DNA of 34,748 nt from Planctomycetota bacterium (lineage in GTDB: Bacteria; Planctomycetota; UBA8108; UBA1146), in NCBI GenBank assembly GCA_018694835.1, contig JABHOG010000092.1, positions 1 through 34,748 of the forward strand, in the 5' to 3' direction. The notes beneath the pieces were generated by a model. It searched no databases and was not told the origin of the DNA. It was given only the letters and a program-made list of their open reading frames with translations. Positions 8,250 to 17,221 of this stretch are shown here, piece by piece. Every line of letters starts with the position of its first letter. Positions within the stretch are counted from its first letter, which is position 1. Made by a program: the position numbers and the translations under genes.

Positions 8250-9116
8250 CTACTGTCCCTTGACGGTGATCGGCTCGGAACCGCTGTAGAGACTGATTCC
8301 CTCGATGTCTACCGAGCGGGCCAGGTCGCCACGCAATTCGATCACCTGTCGAAGACACTCCAGTTTCTGCTGCGAAGTCGCCACTTTGGCCCCCGGATAG
8401 GCGGGAGAGCGGCCCCAGTGTAATCGGATCCCAGCAGTGGTATGCAGGTACCAGAGTCGTTGATCGCCGTCGACGAAGTGGCTCGAAAGTTCATGGAGGA
8501 ATCCAGGAACACGGTCAAACACCTGGTCCTCCCAGAGCACCGAAAGGAGTGCGAGTAACTCCTCGAATTCAGAACCGGAGAGACGATCTCCCGAACTCGC
8601 TTCTGCCAACATCTTCTGCTGCTGGCTTCCCCCCTGGGGGAGGTACTCGGGGATCTTCCAATCGTCGGCCAGATAATCACCGGGTTGTCGATCGATGACC
8701 CGACCGGTCCCATCGATCAGTAGCCAGCCGTTTTGGCTGCGGATTCCCACCGAAGGACGGACGAACTGGCCGGTAAATCCGATCCCTGCGGGGGTTCGAA
8801 TCACCTCCTGAACCGAATTGATCCAGGGATTCCGTTCCAGTTCTTCCACCACTTGAGACTTCCACCGGACCGATTGCAGCGAAACCTTCGAGGGGATTTG
8901 GGCCAGTGAACTGATCGAACCCTCGTAGGGTCGGGGGAACCAGCCAGGCAGTGAAGACTCCTCGATGGCCCACACCCCACCGGCTCTCTCTAACCCACGA
9001 TCTACATCCTCCTTGGCCAACACCAGAAAGAGGCCAAAAACCGTCAGCAAGACCATGGCTAGCAAGAAGTTGCGTCCTCCGCGACCTCCCTCGTCACTCC
9101 CCGGCTCCATCATCAC
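8250..9116 (-). CDS. ftsQ: Divergent FtsQ/DivIB-like division protein
   Basis: A 288-residue protein with a short Gly/Arg-rich cytoplasmic tail, one membrane helix at about 17-35 and a long external part. After the helix comes a POTRA-like segment (VVEELERNPWINSVQEVIRTPAGIG) and then the FtsQ-like pattern of a PSVGIRSQNGWLLIDGTGRVI strand pair. The position after murB at the end of the dcw cluster is the classical ftsQ position. FtsQ bridges FtsL/FtsB and the septal synthase in the periplasm. Sequence similarity is weak, so the name rests on topology plus place. Start: GTG at 9116 overlapping the murB stop (GTGA), or the ATGs 3 and 6 bases on. Confidence 0.6.
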   Translation of the reverse strand: MMMEPGSDEGGRGGRNFLLAMVLLTVFGLFLVLAKEDVDRGLERAGGVWAIEESSLPGWFPRPYEGSISSLAQIPSKVSLQSVRWKSQVVEELERNPWINSVQEVIRTPAGIGFTGQFVRPSVGIRSQNGWLLIDGTGRVIDRQPGDYLADDWKIPEYLPQGGSQQQKMLAEASSGDRLSGSEFEELLALLSVLWEDQVFDRVPGFLHELSSHFVDGDQRLWYLHTTAGIRLHWGRSPAYPGAKVATSQQKLECLRQVIELRGDLARSVDIEGISLYSGSEPITVKGQ

Positions 9117-9988
9117 CGACTTCCTCCCCGCTGCCCTGGCATGATCACTTCCCTGACGAGATTGACTTGAAAGAGATCACGAACCCTTCGCTGAACCCTC
9201 TCGATCAGTTCTTCGATGTCCTCCGAACGGGCTCCCCCTTCGTTCACGATGAAGTTGGCATGCTCCCTGGAGATGCGAGCACCTCCGACGGCGACCCCCT
9301 TGAGGCCGCTCTTCTCGATCAACTCGCCAGCACTGGCTCCCACCGGATTGCGGAAGATGCAACCACAGGAACGCTGGCTGTACGGCTGGGTCGACGTCTT
9401 CTGCATTTTCAACTCACATGACCGATTCTTCAGTTGCTGCGGATCACTACCGGGTGAAAGTTGTAGCCGGACTGCTGCCACCACCCTGTCCTCGATCCCT
9501 GAACACCGATAACTCCAGCAAAGGCTCGAAGCATCGATCCACTCCCCGGGACCGCCAGCCTCCATCAATTGAACCTGCGAAACTCGATTCCCGATCTCCT
9601 CACCACAAGCGCCGGCATTCCCCCACACGGCACCCCCGATGGTTCCCGGGATCCCTGGAAACGATTCGAGTCCTTGCCAGCCAAGACCGTTGGCCTGATC
9701 GACCAGGCTCTCGAGGGGCGCGCCCGCCTCGGCTTCTAGCAATCCTTCTTCCATCTCGCGGACCGCCTTCAGTTTCTTGGTGTGGATCACCAGTCCATCA
9801 AATCCTTCATCGGCGAACAGAACATTGGAGCCATGCCCCAGCAAGAATCGAGGGAGACCCTCAGTTTCTCCCCAGGAGATGAGTTCTTCCAGTTCCTCGA
9901 GTGTTTTGGGTTCGGCAAAATACTTCGCATCGCCGCCAGTCTGATACCAACAGCGGCGACTCAACACGATCATTTCCTGCAGGTTCAT
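9113..9988 (-). CDS. murB: MurB, UDP-N-acetylenolpyruvoylglucosamine reductase
   Basis: A 291-residue MurB of the short (type II) class. FAD-binding half: NTxGGxAxx-like TGGDAKYFAEP, then LLGHGSNVLFADEGFDGLVI, and PGIPGTIGGAVWGNAGACGEEIG. C-terminal half: QPYSQRSCGCIFRNPVGASAGELIEKSGLKG, where the residue after SCG supplies the general acid (Cys here), followed by ISREHANFIVNEGGA. It reduces the enolpyruvyl group to make UDP-MurNAc in the cytoplasm. The ATG overlaps the murC stop (ATGA) and has GGAG upstream. Confidence 0.95.
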   Translation of the reverse strand: MNLQEMIVLSRRCWYQTGGDAKYFAEPKTLEELEELISWGETEGLPRFLLGHGSNVLFADEGFDGLVIHTKKLKAVREMEEGLLEAEAGAPLESLVDQANGLGWQGLESFPGIPGTIGGAVWGNAGACGEEIGNRVSQVQLMEAGGPGEWIDASSLCWSYRCSGIEDRVVAAVRLQLSPGSDPQQLKNRSCELKMQKTSTQPYSQRSCGCIFRNPVGASAGELIEKSGLKGVAVGGARISREHANFIVNEGGARSEDIEELIERVQRRVRDLFQVNLVREVIMPGQRGGSR

Positions 9989-11379
9989 CGGGATGTCTCC
10001 AGATTCCGCCCACCCTGGGAAATTCGAACTCCGATCTTGTCGATATTTCCGGCACCGAGTGCGATCACCACATCTCCAGGAGCGATGATCTCGGGCAGTT
10101 CATGGATCGATTGTTCGAAGCCAATTATTCGAGCGGGTACCTTACGCTCTCTCAACTGCCTGGCGAGCCCCTGCAGCATGTCTGTTGGAAACTGGAGTGG
10201 ATCTTCACGGGCATGAAAAATCGGCAGCAACAGTACTTCATCTGCGTCACCAAAAGATCCGGCAAACTCCTGGAAGAAGAACTCCAGCCGAATCGCCTGG
10301 TGCGGCTGAAACAGTGCCCAGATCTTTCGACCTGGATAGACCTCTCGAGCCGTCTCCAGTGTCATCTTCACTTCAGTCGGATGATGCGCATAGTCATCGA
10401 ACCATTCGACGCCATCGATGACTTCTCGTTTCTCGAAACGCCGCTTCACTCCACGATAATTTTCGATCCCTTGCTGGATCGACTCCAGATCGACTCCCAG
10501 GGCACTGGCCAGCGCTGCGGCTGCCGTCGCATTGAGCATCGTATGGCGACCAGGAAGGTTGAGCGTCACCTTGAAGAGTGGGCGCCCATCGACACTCATC
10601 TCTATCTGGCTTTTCAGCCCCTTCTCGAGCACCTTCGATCGCCATCCTTCTCCTTGATCGAGACCGAAGATGATGAGGCGAACTTCCGCCCCGACCATGC
10701 GCAGCTGATCTGCATGAAGTTCGGGCACGACCACCGGAGCTCCGGGACGGAATCCTCGCAGAAAGTCGCCGAAGGAATCCTGGACAGCAGCGAGGTCGCA
10801 ATACACTTCAGGATGATCGACCTCGATGTTGGTGATGATTCCAGCGCTCGGCCGAAGATTGAGGAAACTCTTCTGGTACTCACACGCCTCGACGATGAAA
10901 TCCTCGCCTCTTCCATTTCTCCAGTTTCGGCCTCCCAGTGATTCCAGTTCTCCACCAAACAACACGGAAGGGTCACGCCCCGCCGCCATCATGATGCTGG
11001 TCAGAATCCCTGTGGTGGATGTCTTGCCATGAGTTCCTGAAACGGCGATCGCATGGCCCTCCGATGACAGGCGGCCGAGAACTTCGCTGTACAACAGTAC
11101 CTCGATCTCGAGGCGTTTGGCCTCCACCACCTCTTCGTTTTCATCCGGGATCGCCAGTGATCGGATCACCAAGCCGGTGTCTTTCTCAAGATTTCGCGGA
11201 TCATGACCGGTAAAGAAACGAATCCCTGCTTGCAGCAAGCGGTCCTTCAGACCATCCGTCTGATCGCTCCCTGAGACCTGGTGACCACGAGCCTTCAAGA
11301 GCATCGCCAGACCACTGGTGGCCGCTCCGCCGATTCCGATGATGTGTATCTTGACAGGGATTGAAGACACTTCGGTCAA
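9985..11379 (-). CDS. murC: MurC, UDP-N-acetylmuramate-L-alanine ligase
   Basis: A 464-residue Mur ligase: Rossmann start HIIGIGGAATSGLA, ATP loop SGTHGKTSTTG at residues 114-124, HPTEVK-type EWFDDYAHHPTEVKMTL and a C-terminal domain with QPHQAIRLEFF, all MurC signatures. It adds L-Ala to UDP-MurNAc. The start is TTG at 11379, overlapping the LysM gene stop as TTGA; GAGAGGAG lies 6 bases upstream and no better ATG exists before the Rossmann loop. The gene follows a LysM gene rather than murG directly. Confidence 0.96.
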   Translation of the reverse strand: MTEVSSIPVKIHIIGIGGAATSGLAMLLKARGHQVSGSDQTDGLKDRLLQAGIRFFTGHDPRNLEKDTGLVIRSLAIPDENEEVVEAKRLEIEVLLYSEVLGRLSSEGHAIAVSGTHGKTSTTGILTSIMMAAGRDPSVLFGGELESLGGRNWRNGRGEDFIVEACEYQKSFLNLRPSAGIITNIEVDHPEVYCDLAAVQDSFGDFLRGFRPGAPVVVPELHADQLRMVGAEVRLIIFGLDQGEGWRSKVLEKGLKSQIEMSVDGRPLFKVTLNLPGRHTMLNATAAAALASALGVDLESIQQGIENYRGVKRRFEKREVIDGVEWFDDYAHHPTEVKMTLETAREVYPGRKIWALFQPHQAIRLEFFFQEFAGSFGDADEVLLLPIFHAREDPLQFPTDMLQGLARQLRERKVPARIIGFEQSIHELPEIIAPGDVVIALGAGNIDKIGVRISQGGRNLETSR

Positions 11380-12086
11380 CGATCACTCCTCTCCCCGGCA
11401 GGTCGTTGCTGCGGGATCAGGATCCAGGTTCCAATCTTGAGACGATCGGGATTTGAGATTCGATCCCGATTGGCCTCGAACAGACGATTCCAGTCCTCTA
11501 CACCGTAGTAGTCACGAGCAATACTGGCCAGAGTCTCGCCTCTACCCACCTTGTGCTGCTGGGGAGCAGACGATTCCACCTCCACTGCGGAGCCGATCTT
11601 TACAGCCGTACCGACCGCCGGCAATGAGATCACCTGCCCGACCGTCAAACGATCGGGATCGATCGATCGATTGGCATCGATGAGAGCCTGGTAATGATCG
11701 ATGCTGCCCAGGACATCACGGGCAATCTTCCAGAAACTATCTCCTGGGCGAATCGTCCAGGAGCTCCGGGTGCCCTCCTGCTGAAGTTGCGGCGACTCGA
11801 GGATTCTGTCCCGGCCAGGAGCAGTTCGGCCTGAGCCTGGCTCCATCTGCGGATCTTCCGGAGAAGTTACGGCCCCGTTGTTGGAGGATTCAACAGGCAC
11901 TTCAGCGAGCCACTGACGGGCACGCTCGTCGACCGAATACCAGGAGAGCGTGACGGGAGAGGTCATCACCTGGTTGGCTCTTACAGGATCCGATTCGATG
12001 CTGGGTCCGAGCCCTATACCAAACCCTATCACTCCGACGATGAGAACCGAGATACAGAGAATCCACCGGACCGTGTTCATCTTCAT
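11376..12086 (-). CDS. Membrane-anchored protein with two LysM domains
   Basis: A 236-residue protein with an N-terminal membrane helix (about residues 7-28), a 75-residue low-complexity linker rich in Ser, Pro and Glu, then two LysM domains. The first is SWTIRPGDSFWKIARDVLG (about 107-155) and the second HKVGRGETLASIARDYYG (about 178-227); both end in the usual IPxxG-like strand. LysM binds GlcNAc-containing glycans, so the protein probably sits on peptidoglycan outside the membrane. Placement between murG and murC, with ATGA overlaps on both sides or TTGA at the 3' end, ties it to wall synthesis. No catalytic domain is visible. Confidence 0.9.
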   Translation of the reverse strand: MKMNTVRWILCISVLIVGVIGFGIGLGPSIESDPVRANQVMTSPVTLSWYSVDERARQWLAEVPVESSNNGAVTSPEDPQMEPGSGRTAPGRDRILESPQLQQEGTRSSWTIRPGDSFWKIARDVLGSIDHYQALIDANRSIDPDRLTVGQVISLPAVGTAVKIGSAVEVESSAPQQHKVGRGETLASIARDYYGVEDWNRLFEANRDRISNPDRLKIGTWILIPQQRPAGERSDR

Positions 12087-13171
12087 CGCCCCTCCTCCAC
12101 CACTTCGTCAACAGGATGAGGAATCCCCCCCTGATCGGCCCCGAGGTGTGCTGCCAACACATCGGAAATTCTCTGTGCTGCGTCAGGGCAACCGAGGCTG
12201 CGAGCGGACTCTGCCATCTGCTCGAGTCGCGACCTGTTCTCGACCAGATCGTCGATCCATTGCGCAACCTGAACCGGCGCTGGCTCCTCCACCACCAAAG
12301 CACCACCACGCTGCGAGACATGCCGGGCGTTCAGTCGTTGGTGTTGATCTCGATGATGGGGGTAAGGCCAGTAGATGGCGGGACGACCTACACAACATAT
12401 TTCTGCAACGGTAGAACCACCGGCGCGCCCCAGCACCAGGCTGGCATCGATGAGAGCAGATGCCGGGTCCTCGAGGAAGGGAGAAACCTTTGCTTCGACA
12501 CCGAGTTGATCCCAGCGCTGCTGGATTCCGGCCCCTTTCTCATCTCCACAGATGTGATGAATCCGAACGGCCTGACGATTCCTCAGTAGTGCTACCGCTT
12601 GCAAGATCATCTGATTGACCGGTTCCGCCCCCTGGCTACCACCCATGACCAGCAATTGTAATTTCTGATCGGTGGTCAGCGAACTGGGAACGAAAGGTTC
12701 TCTCACCGGACAGCCGAGAATGGCACTACGCGAGCGTAAACTGCGAGACATTCCAGCGATGGGCCAGGTGAGAAACACCTTGCGTGCAAACCTGGACAGT
12801 AATCGATTGGCTCGCCCCATCACCTTGTTCTGCTCGAGCAGAAAGAGCGGCAATCCTCTGGTCCATGCCCCGATCCCCACCGCTACCGCCGGCCTTGCTC
12901 CAAGCCCGACCACTGCATCGATACGCTGCTCGCCAAGCCATTGACGAGCGGCTGGGATCCTCAACATCGAATCGCCGATGGTGCCGATCCCGCTCCAAGG
13001 AGGTGAAATCGTCTCGATCCCGCAGTCCGGTAAGATCTTCCTCTCCATCGGTGTCTGATGATCGAGGAAAAGCGGCTCGGCGACTTCTTGTTGAGAGAGA
13101 GCCCGCGCCAGCGCGATTCCAGGGAATATGTGACCACCAGAGTTTCCACCGGCGAGTAGAATTCGTTTCAT
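12083..13171 (-). CDS. murG: MurG, lipid I GlcNAc transferase
   Basis: A 362-residue GT28 enzyme starting MKRILLAGGNSGGHIFPG. The glycine-rich GGxxGGHxxPxxAxA loop is intact. Other motifs: VVGLGARPAVAVGIGAW, LLEQNKVMGRANR, LLVMGGSQGAEPVNQ and LGRAGGSTVAEICCVGRPAIYWPYPHHRDQHQ for UDP-GlcNAc binding. It makes lipid II on the cytoplasmic face of the membrane. The frame is open 80 codons upstream, but the ATG at 13171 overlaps the ftsW stop (ATGA) and begins the conserved fold. The upstream extension lies inside ftsW and has no family similarity. Confidence 0.96.
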   Translation of the reverse strand: MKRILLAGGNSGGHIFPGIALARALSQQEVAEPLFLDHQTPMERKILPDCGIETISPPWSGIGTIGDSMLRIPAARQWLGEQRIDAVVGLGARPAVAVGIGAWTRGLPLFLLEQNKVMGRANRLLSRFARKVFLTWPIAGMSRSLRSRSAILGCPVREPFVPSSLTTDQKLQLLVMGGSQGAEPVNQMILQAVALLRNRQAVRIHHICGDEKGAGIQQRWDQLGVEAKVSPFLEDPASALIDASLVLGRAGGSTVAEICCVGRPAIYWPYPHHRDQHQRLNARHVSQRGGALVVEEPAPVQVAQWIDDLVENRSRLEQMAESARSLGCPDAAQRISDVLAAHLGADQGGIPHPVDEVVEEGR

Positions 13172-14337
13172 GTCAGGCTCACCGCCTGTCGCCCACGAGT
13201 TCTCGAGATTCCGATCACGACTCCCGTCATCCCCATGAACACGGCGAGGCCTGTCGATCCGTGCGAGAAGAAAGGTAGCGGGATCCCTTTGGTCGGAAAC
13301 AACGCAACATTGACCAGCAAGTTGATGGCCGCTTGACCGGTGATGGCGATGGTCACGACCCTTACCAAGCAGGCGAGATCGGAATCCTCGACCGCCTTGG
13401 AGAGACGCCAACCAAACAACAGCACCAGCGAGTAAAGGGTGAGTAATACCGTCACGCCAATGAAACCCGTTTCTTCGGCAAAGACTGCGAAGATGAAGTC
13501 ACTGTATTCTGACGGAATGTATAGAGTCTTGCTGGTCCCCAGCCCGATCCCCTTACCGGTCCAGCCACCACTGCCGATCGCCTGTAGACCTGCCCACACC
13601 TGAGGAACTCCTTGAGGATTGAATAGAGCCTCGAACCGTTGCTCCATCTCGCTCATGCGTGAAATCACGGTCGGCAGCAGCAAGAGAAGCAGTGGTAACG
13701 AAATCACTCCACAGAAGAGACACACCTGCGTCCAGCGAAGCAGCGGAATCAGGCCCAGAATCAGCAGGAAGAGAGCACTTCCGAAATCGGGTTGTTTCCA
13801 GATGATTAAGAATGGTATTCCGACCAGTGCAGCAGCGATCAGCGTCGCGGACCGCACACCGATCTGTCGCCCCATCACTCCTCGATAACGCAGAATTCCG
13901 GTCAATGCGATGGTCGCTGCTGGAACTGCGAACTTGGCCAACTCCGATGGTTGGAATCGAATCCCCAGATCGAGCCAGCGGTAGGCATCATTGAGTTCAC
14001 GACCCAGCGGACTGGCGATGGTCGCCAACAACAGAAGCACCACTCCAATCCACAATGGAATCCAGTACATCTCGATCCAGCGGCGCGGCTGGATCAGATA
14101 TCCGACGGCGAAGAGCAAGCATCCGAGGCCATAGCCCTTCAACTGCTTGACCCACATCGAAGTGGGATCTGCTTCCGCCACGAAGGATCTGTAGGAGGAC
14201 GCACTGTAGTGAAAGAACATCCCGATCACCAGGATCATGAACACCGCGGAAAGAAATCGAAATCCTTCCCGGGCAGGATCCAGTTGAGCATTCGGTTCCA
14301 CTTCGAGAATCGAGGAGGAGCCACTACTGGTCGCCAT
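13168..14337 (-). CDS. ftsW: FtsW/RodA-type SEDS peptidoglycan glycosyltransferase
   Basis: A 389-residue polytopic protein with about ten membrane helices. SEDS signatures: AYRWLDLGIRFQPSELAKF, GSGGWTGKGIGLG, IPSEYSDFIFAVFAEETGFIG, and LPFFSHGSTGLAVFMG near the end. SEDS proteins polymerise lipid II together with a class B PBP; the partner here is the PBP six genes' distance upstream in the same operon. The cluster position between murF and murG is that of ftsW rather than rodA. The ATG at 14337 shares its A with the murF TGA and has GGGGAG 5 bases upstream; a TTG directly precedes it (TTGATG). mraY and murD, which usually lie just before, are missing. Confidence 0.92.
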   Translation of the reverse strand: MATSSGSSSILEVEPNAQLDPAREGFRFLSAVFMILVIGMFFHYSASSYRSFVAEADPTSMWVKQLKGYGLGCLLFAVGYLIQPRRWIEMYWIPLWIGVVLLLLATIASPLGRELNDAYRWLDLGIRFQPSELAKFAVPAATIALTGILRYRGVMGRQIGVRSATLIAAALVGIPFLIIWKQPDFGSALFLLILGLIPLLRWTQVCLFCGVISLPLLLLLLPTVISRMSEMEQRFEALFNPQGVPQVWAGLQAIGSGGWTGKGIGLGTSKTLYIPSEYSDFIFAVFAEETGFIGVTVLLTLYSLVLLFGWRLSKAVEDSDLACLVRVVTIAITGQAAINLLVNVALFPTKGIPLPFFSHGSTGLAVFMGMTGVVIGISRTRGRQAVSLT

Positions 14338-15728
14338 CAACTCTCCCCACCTTGTTGGCTGATCTGTTGCCGATTGACCAGTATCTCCTCGACTTCAGTG
14401 GCGAGTTGATCCAACTGCTCCTTGCGCGATCCCTTGAACAGCACCGAATCTCCTGGCTCGAGACGCTGGCAGATCTGAGTCGCTGCTCGCTCACCATCCT
14501 CGATGAGAACCACATCGCATTCACCGGAGTCTTCAGCCAATCCCTCTGCATACCACTCGGCAGCCCTGCCACGGAGGAAGACGAGGTCGAGCTTCGACCT
14601 CGCACATCTGAGACCCGCCTCGATATGAAGGCGTTTTTCCTCGGCTCCCAGTTCCTCCATCGTTCCGATCACCGCCACTTTTCGACGAGCAGACGACTGG
14701 CTCAGATCATCGATGGCGCAATTCAATGCATGAGGACTGGAGTTATAACAATCCAGGATCAGTTCCACATCGTCTGCACTGCGGAGTTCGTGACGTAATC
14801 GCGGCAGCGATAGTTTGACCACTGCCGCAGCCAGCAGTTCCGGATCAGAAATGAAATCAAGAACCACCGCCAGCGCCGATTCGAAACACCTCAGCGCCCA
14901 TCTCGTCGGCAGAGCCCAGGGCAAGACGTACTCGCGCCCGCGTAAGCGATCGATCACAGTCACGGCATCCGCTTGCTGCCTTTGCACCTCGAGGTCGCCA
15001 GCCGGTCCAGTCCAATGATAGAGGGAACCCTGCTCCCCCATCCGAGCGCGCCACTCGACCGGTGCCCACCGCTGATCTCCTTCAAGTCGATCGAGCAGGG
15101 AAAACTTCTCCCGACGAATCGCCTCCAGAGTACCGAGACCTTCCAGATGTGCCTCTGAAATTGCAGTGATGACACCGTGAGACGGCTGAGCCACCTCGGT
15201 GCGGGCAGCGATCTCTCCGACCGAACTGGTACCCATTTCCAGCACCAGTACCTCTGTTTCCGGAGGAGCCTCGAGGATCGTGATCGGGACTCCGATCTCG
15301 TTATTGTAGGAATCGCGCGGTGCATGAACGCGATGAGTTGCAGCCAGTAGATCGTGGATCATGCAACAGGTGGTGGTTTTCCCGACACTTCCAGTGACCG
15401 CCAGAGCTGGCGTCTGGTGGCGATCCTGTTGGCGATATCCGCGCGCCAGTGAAGAGAGGGCTTCGAGCGCCGACGGAGCCTCCAACGATGGGCCATCATG
15501 ATGGCGAGAGAGTCCTGGGTCGCAGAGCACTGCTGCTGCTCCCCGCTTCAGCGCATCCACGGCGAAGTCGATCCCATGGTGCTGCACTCCTTCGAGCGCC
15601 ACGAACAGCGATCCTGCGGTCGCTTCCCGACTATCGAAAATCACCTTTTGGATCGGAATGGAATGGCTCCCTCGAACCAGCCCCGCCCCCGCCCATCTCG
15701 CCACAGTAGCCAGCGAACTGATCTTCAA
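14337..15728 (-). CDS. murF: MurF, UDP-MurNAc-tripeptide D-Ala-D-Ala ligase
   Basis: A 463-residue Mur ligase with start MKISSLATVARWAGAG. Motifs: DSREATAGSLFVALEG, ATP loop TGSVGKTTTCCM at about 112-123, YNNEIGVPITIL, EMGTSSVGEIA, LDCYNSSPHALNCAI and GTMEELG. It adds D-Ala-D-Ala to the UDP-tripeptide. The start is TTG at 15728, overlapping the murE TGA (TTGA), with a near-perfect ribosome site GGAGGTGATC 7 bases before. An ATG 16 codons further upstream exists but lies inside murE and lacks support. Confidence 0.95.
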   Translation of the reverse strand: MKISSLATVARWAGAGLVRGSHSIPIQKVIFDSREATAGSLFVALEGVQHHGIDFAVDALKRGAAAVLCDPGLSRHHDGPSLEAPSALEALSSLARGYRQQDRHQTPALAVTGSVGKTTTCCMIHDLLAATHRVHAPRDSYNNEIGVPITILEAPPETEVLVLEMGTSSVGEIAARTEVAQPSHGVITAISEAHLEGLGTLEAIRREKFSLLDRLEGDQRWAPVEWRARMGEQGSLYHWTGPAGDLEVQRQQADAVTVIDRLRGREYVLPWALPTRWALRCFESALAVVLDFISDPELLAAAVVKLSLPRLRHELRSADDVELILDCYNSSPHALNCAIDDLSQSSARRKVAVIGTMEELGAEEKRLHIEAGLRCARSKLDLVFLRGRAAEWYAEGLAEDSGECDVVLIEDGERAATQICQRLEPGDSVLFKGSRKEQLDQLATEVEEILVNRQQISQQGGES

Positions 15729-17221
15729 CCGATCACCTCCCTGGAGAAGGGATAATGCTGCTCCAGCAGTTCGCATGTCACCCGATGGTCATCGAAGGAA
15801 TGGAAGCGATCTCCGATCTGCTGGGTGTCTTCATGTCCCTTGCCGGCGATGACCAGGACGTCATCGGGCTTGAGCATCTTCACCGCAGTCTCGATGGCCA
15901 GACGCCGATCGACCTCGGCGTTGTGGTCGACTCCCGCCGACACGCCAGTCAAGACCTGATCGATGATCTGCTGAGGATCCTCGCCCCTGGGATTGTCACT
16001 GGTCACGATCAGATGATCGGCCCTGGAGGCGCTCGAACCCATCTGCTGACGCTTGCCCTGATCTCGCTCCCCTCCGCAACCGAACAGCAGAATCAATCGA
16101 CCGCTGACCAGCGGGCGCAGGGTCGAGATCACCGCGTCGATGGCATCTGGAGTATGGGCAAAATCGATGTAGATCCGACCCACCGGGGACTCGATCGATT
16201 GGAGTCGGCCTGCAACAGCCGTCGCCTTGTCAATTCCTGCCACGATGTGGGTGGCCGAGATTTGATTTGCTGCGGCGATGGCGCTGGCGACCAGGGCATT
16301 GGACACGTTGTGCCGTCCCATCTGTCTCAACTTCACCTCTCCAGTGAATCCATCGGTTTGGAAGCGAGCGCTGCTCCCCTCGAAACCACCGTCGATTATA
16401 TTCGCCACCGCGTCCGCGAAGCCCTCGACCTGGAAACGAATCTCTCCCGCCGGAGCGGAGGAATCTTGCTGCGGATGCGGCCTGACAAACGCCGCACCAT
16501 CCGGACACCAGTCACCAAGGCGCTGCTTGGTCTCGTGGTACTGCTCGATCGTCCCGTGGTAATCGAGGTGATCGCGGCCGAGAGAGGTGATCGCAGCGGC
16601 GGTCAGGGAAAGCCCACCGATTCGCTGCTGATCGATGGCATGGGATGAAACCTCAAGCACCATGTCGGTACCACCAGACTCGAGATGCCGGGCGAGAGAG
16701 TCGGCGATCACCATTGGATCTTCGGTGGTCATGCTGCTGCGAGTAGTCCGATCCCCGACGCGATGCTCGAGGGTGGTCATCCAACCCACCTTGCCACCAG
16801 TCTCTTGCAAGATGCTCGACAAGTATCCCACAGTGGTGCTCTTACCATTGGTACCGGTGATGCCAAAGACTCGCATCTTGCGACCAGGCCAGCCGGCTCC
16901 GGCGTGCGCTAACTGACCCAGTGCCAGACGCGCATCCTCCACCTGCCACCAGGAGACGGACGCATCGACATCGGAAAAGGGTGGAGACTGGCAAACGATG
17001 CCGCGGGCACCGTCCTTTATTGCATCACGAATGTAGTCGGTGGCATCGTGACGTTGGCCCTGCACTGCGACGAACAGGTCCGCCGGCATCTTGCGATGAT
17101 CATTGCAGATGGATGAGATGGCTCGGTCGGGCCAGCGATTCAGATGTGGAGTTCCAAGGATCTCCCCCAGGGTGTCTCGGCCAAGAGGAACCCGTAGCGA
17201 CATCAATCGTCGTGATCCCAT
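15725..17221 (-). CDS. murE: MurE, UDP-MurNAc-dipeptide ligase of meso-diaminopimelate type
   Basis: A 498-residue Mur ligase. ATP loop GITGTNGKSTT at about 120-130, LEVSSHAIDQQR, FTSLxxDHLDYHGTxExYxxxK with the carbamylated Lys, then FAHTPDAIDAV and CGGERDQGKR. The specificity loop reads SDNPRGEDP (DNPR at 409-412), which in characterised MurE enzymes marks meso-diaminopimelate rather than L-Lys. It adds the third stem residue in the cytoplasm. Start choice: ATG at 17221 has GGGGA upstream but overlaps the PBP by 19 bases; a TTGATG at 17206-17201 sharing the PBP stop is the alternative. Confidence 0.95.
   Translation of the reverse strand: MGSRRLMSLRVPLGRDTLGEILGTPHLNRWPDRAISSICNDHRKMPADLFVAVQGQRHDATDYIRDAIKDGARGIVCQSPPFSDVDASVSWWQVEDARLALGQLAHAGAGWPGRKMRVFGITGTNGKSTTVGYLSSILQETGGKVGWMTTLEHRVGDRTTRSSMTTEDPMVIADSLARHLESGGTDMVLEVSSHAIDQQRIGGLSLTAAAITSLGRDHLDYHGTIEQYHETKQRLGDWCPDGAAFVRPHPQQDSSAPAGEIRFQVEGFADAVANIIDGGFEGSSARFQTDGFTGEVKLRQMGRHNVSNALVASAIAAANQISATHIVAGIDKATAVAGRLQSIESPVGRIYIDFAHTPDAIDAVISTLRPLVSGRLILLFGCGGERDQGKRQQMGSSASRADHLIVTSDNPRGEDPQQIIDQVLTGVSAGVDHNAEVDRRLAIETAVKMLKPDDVLVIAGKGHEDTQQIGDRFHSFDDHRVTCELLEQHYPFSREVIG

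Noticed and set aside
13172-13411. 80-residue N-terminal extension of MurG
   Set aside because: It lies inside ftsW in another frame; the glycine-rich loop starts at MKRILLAGGNSGG from 13171.
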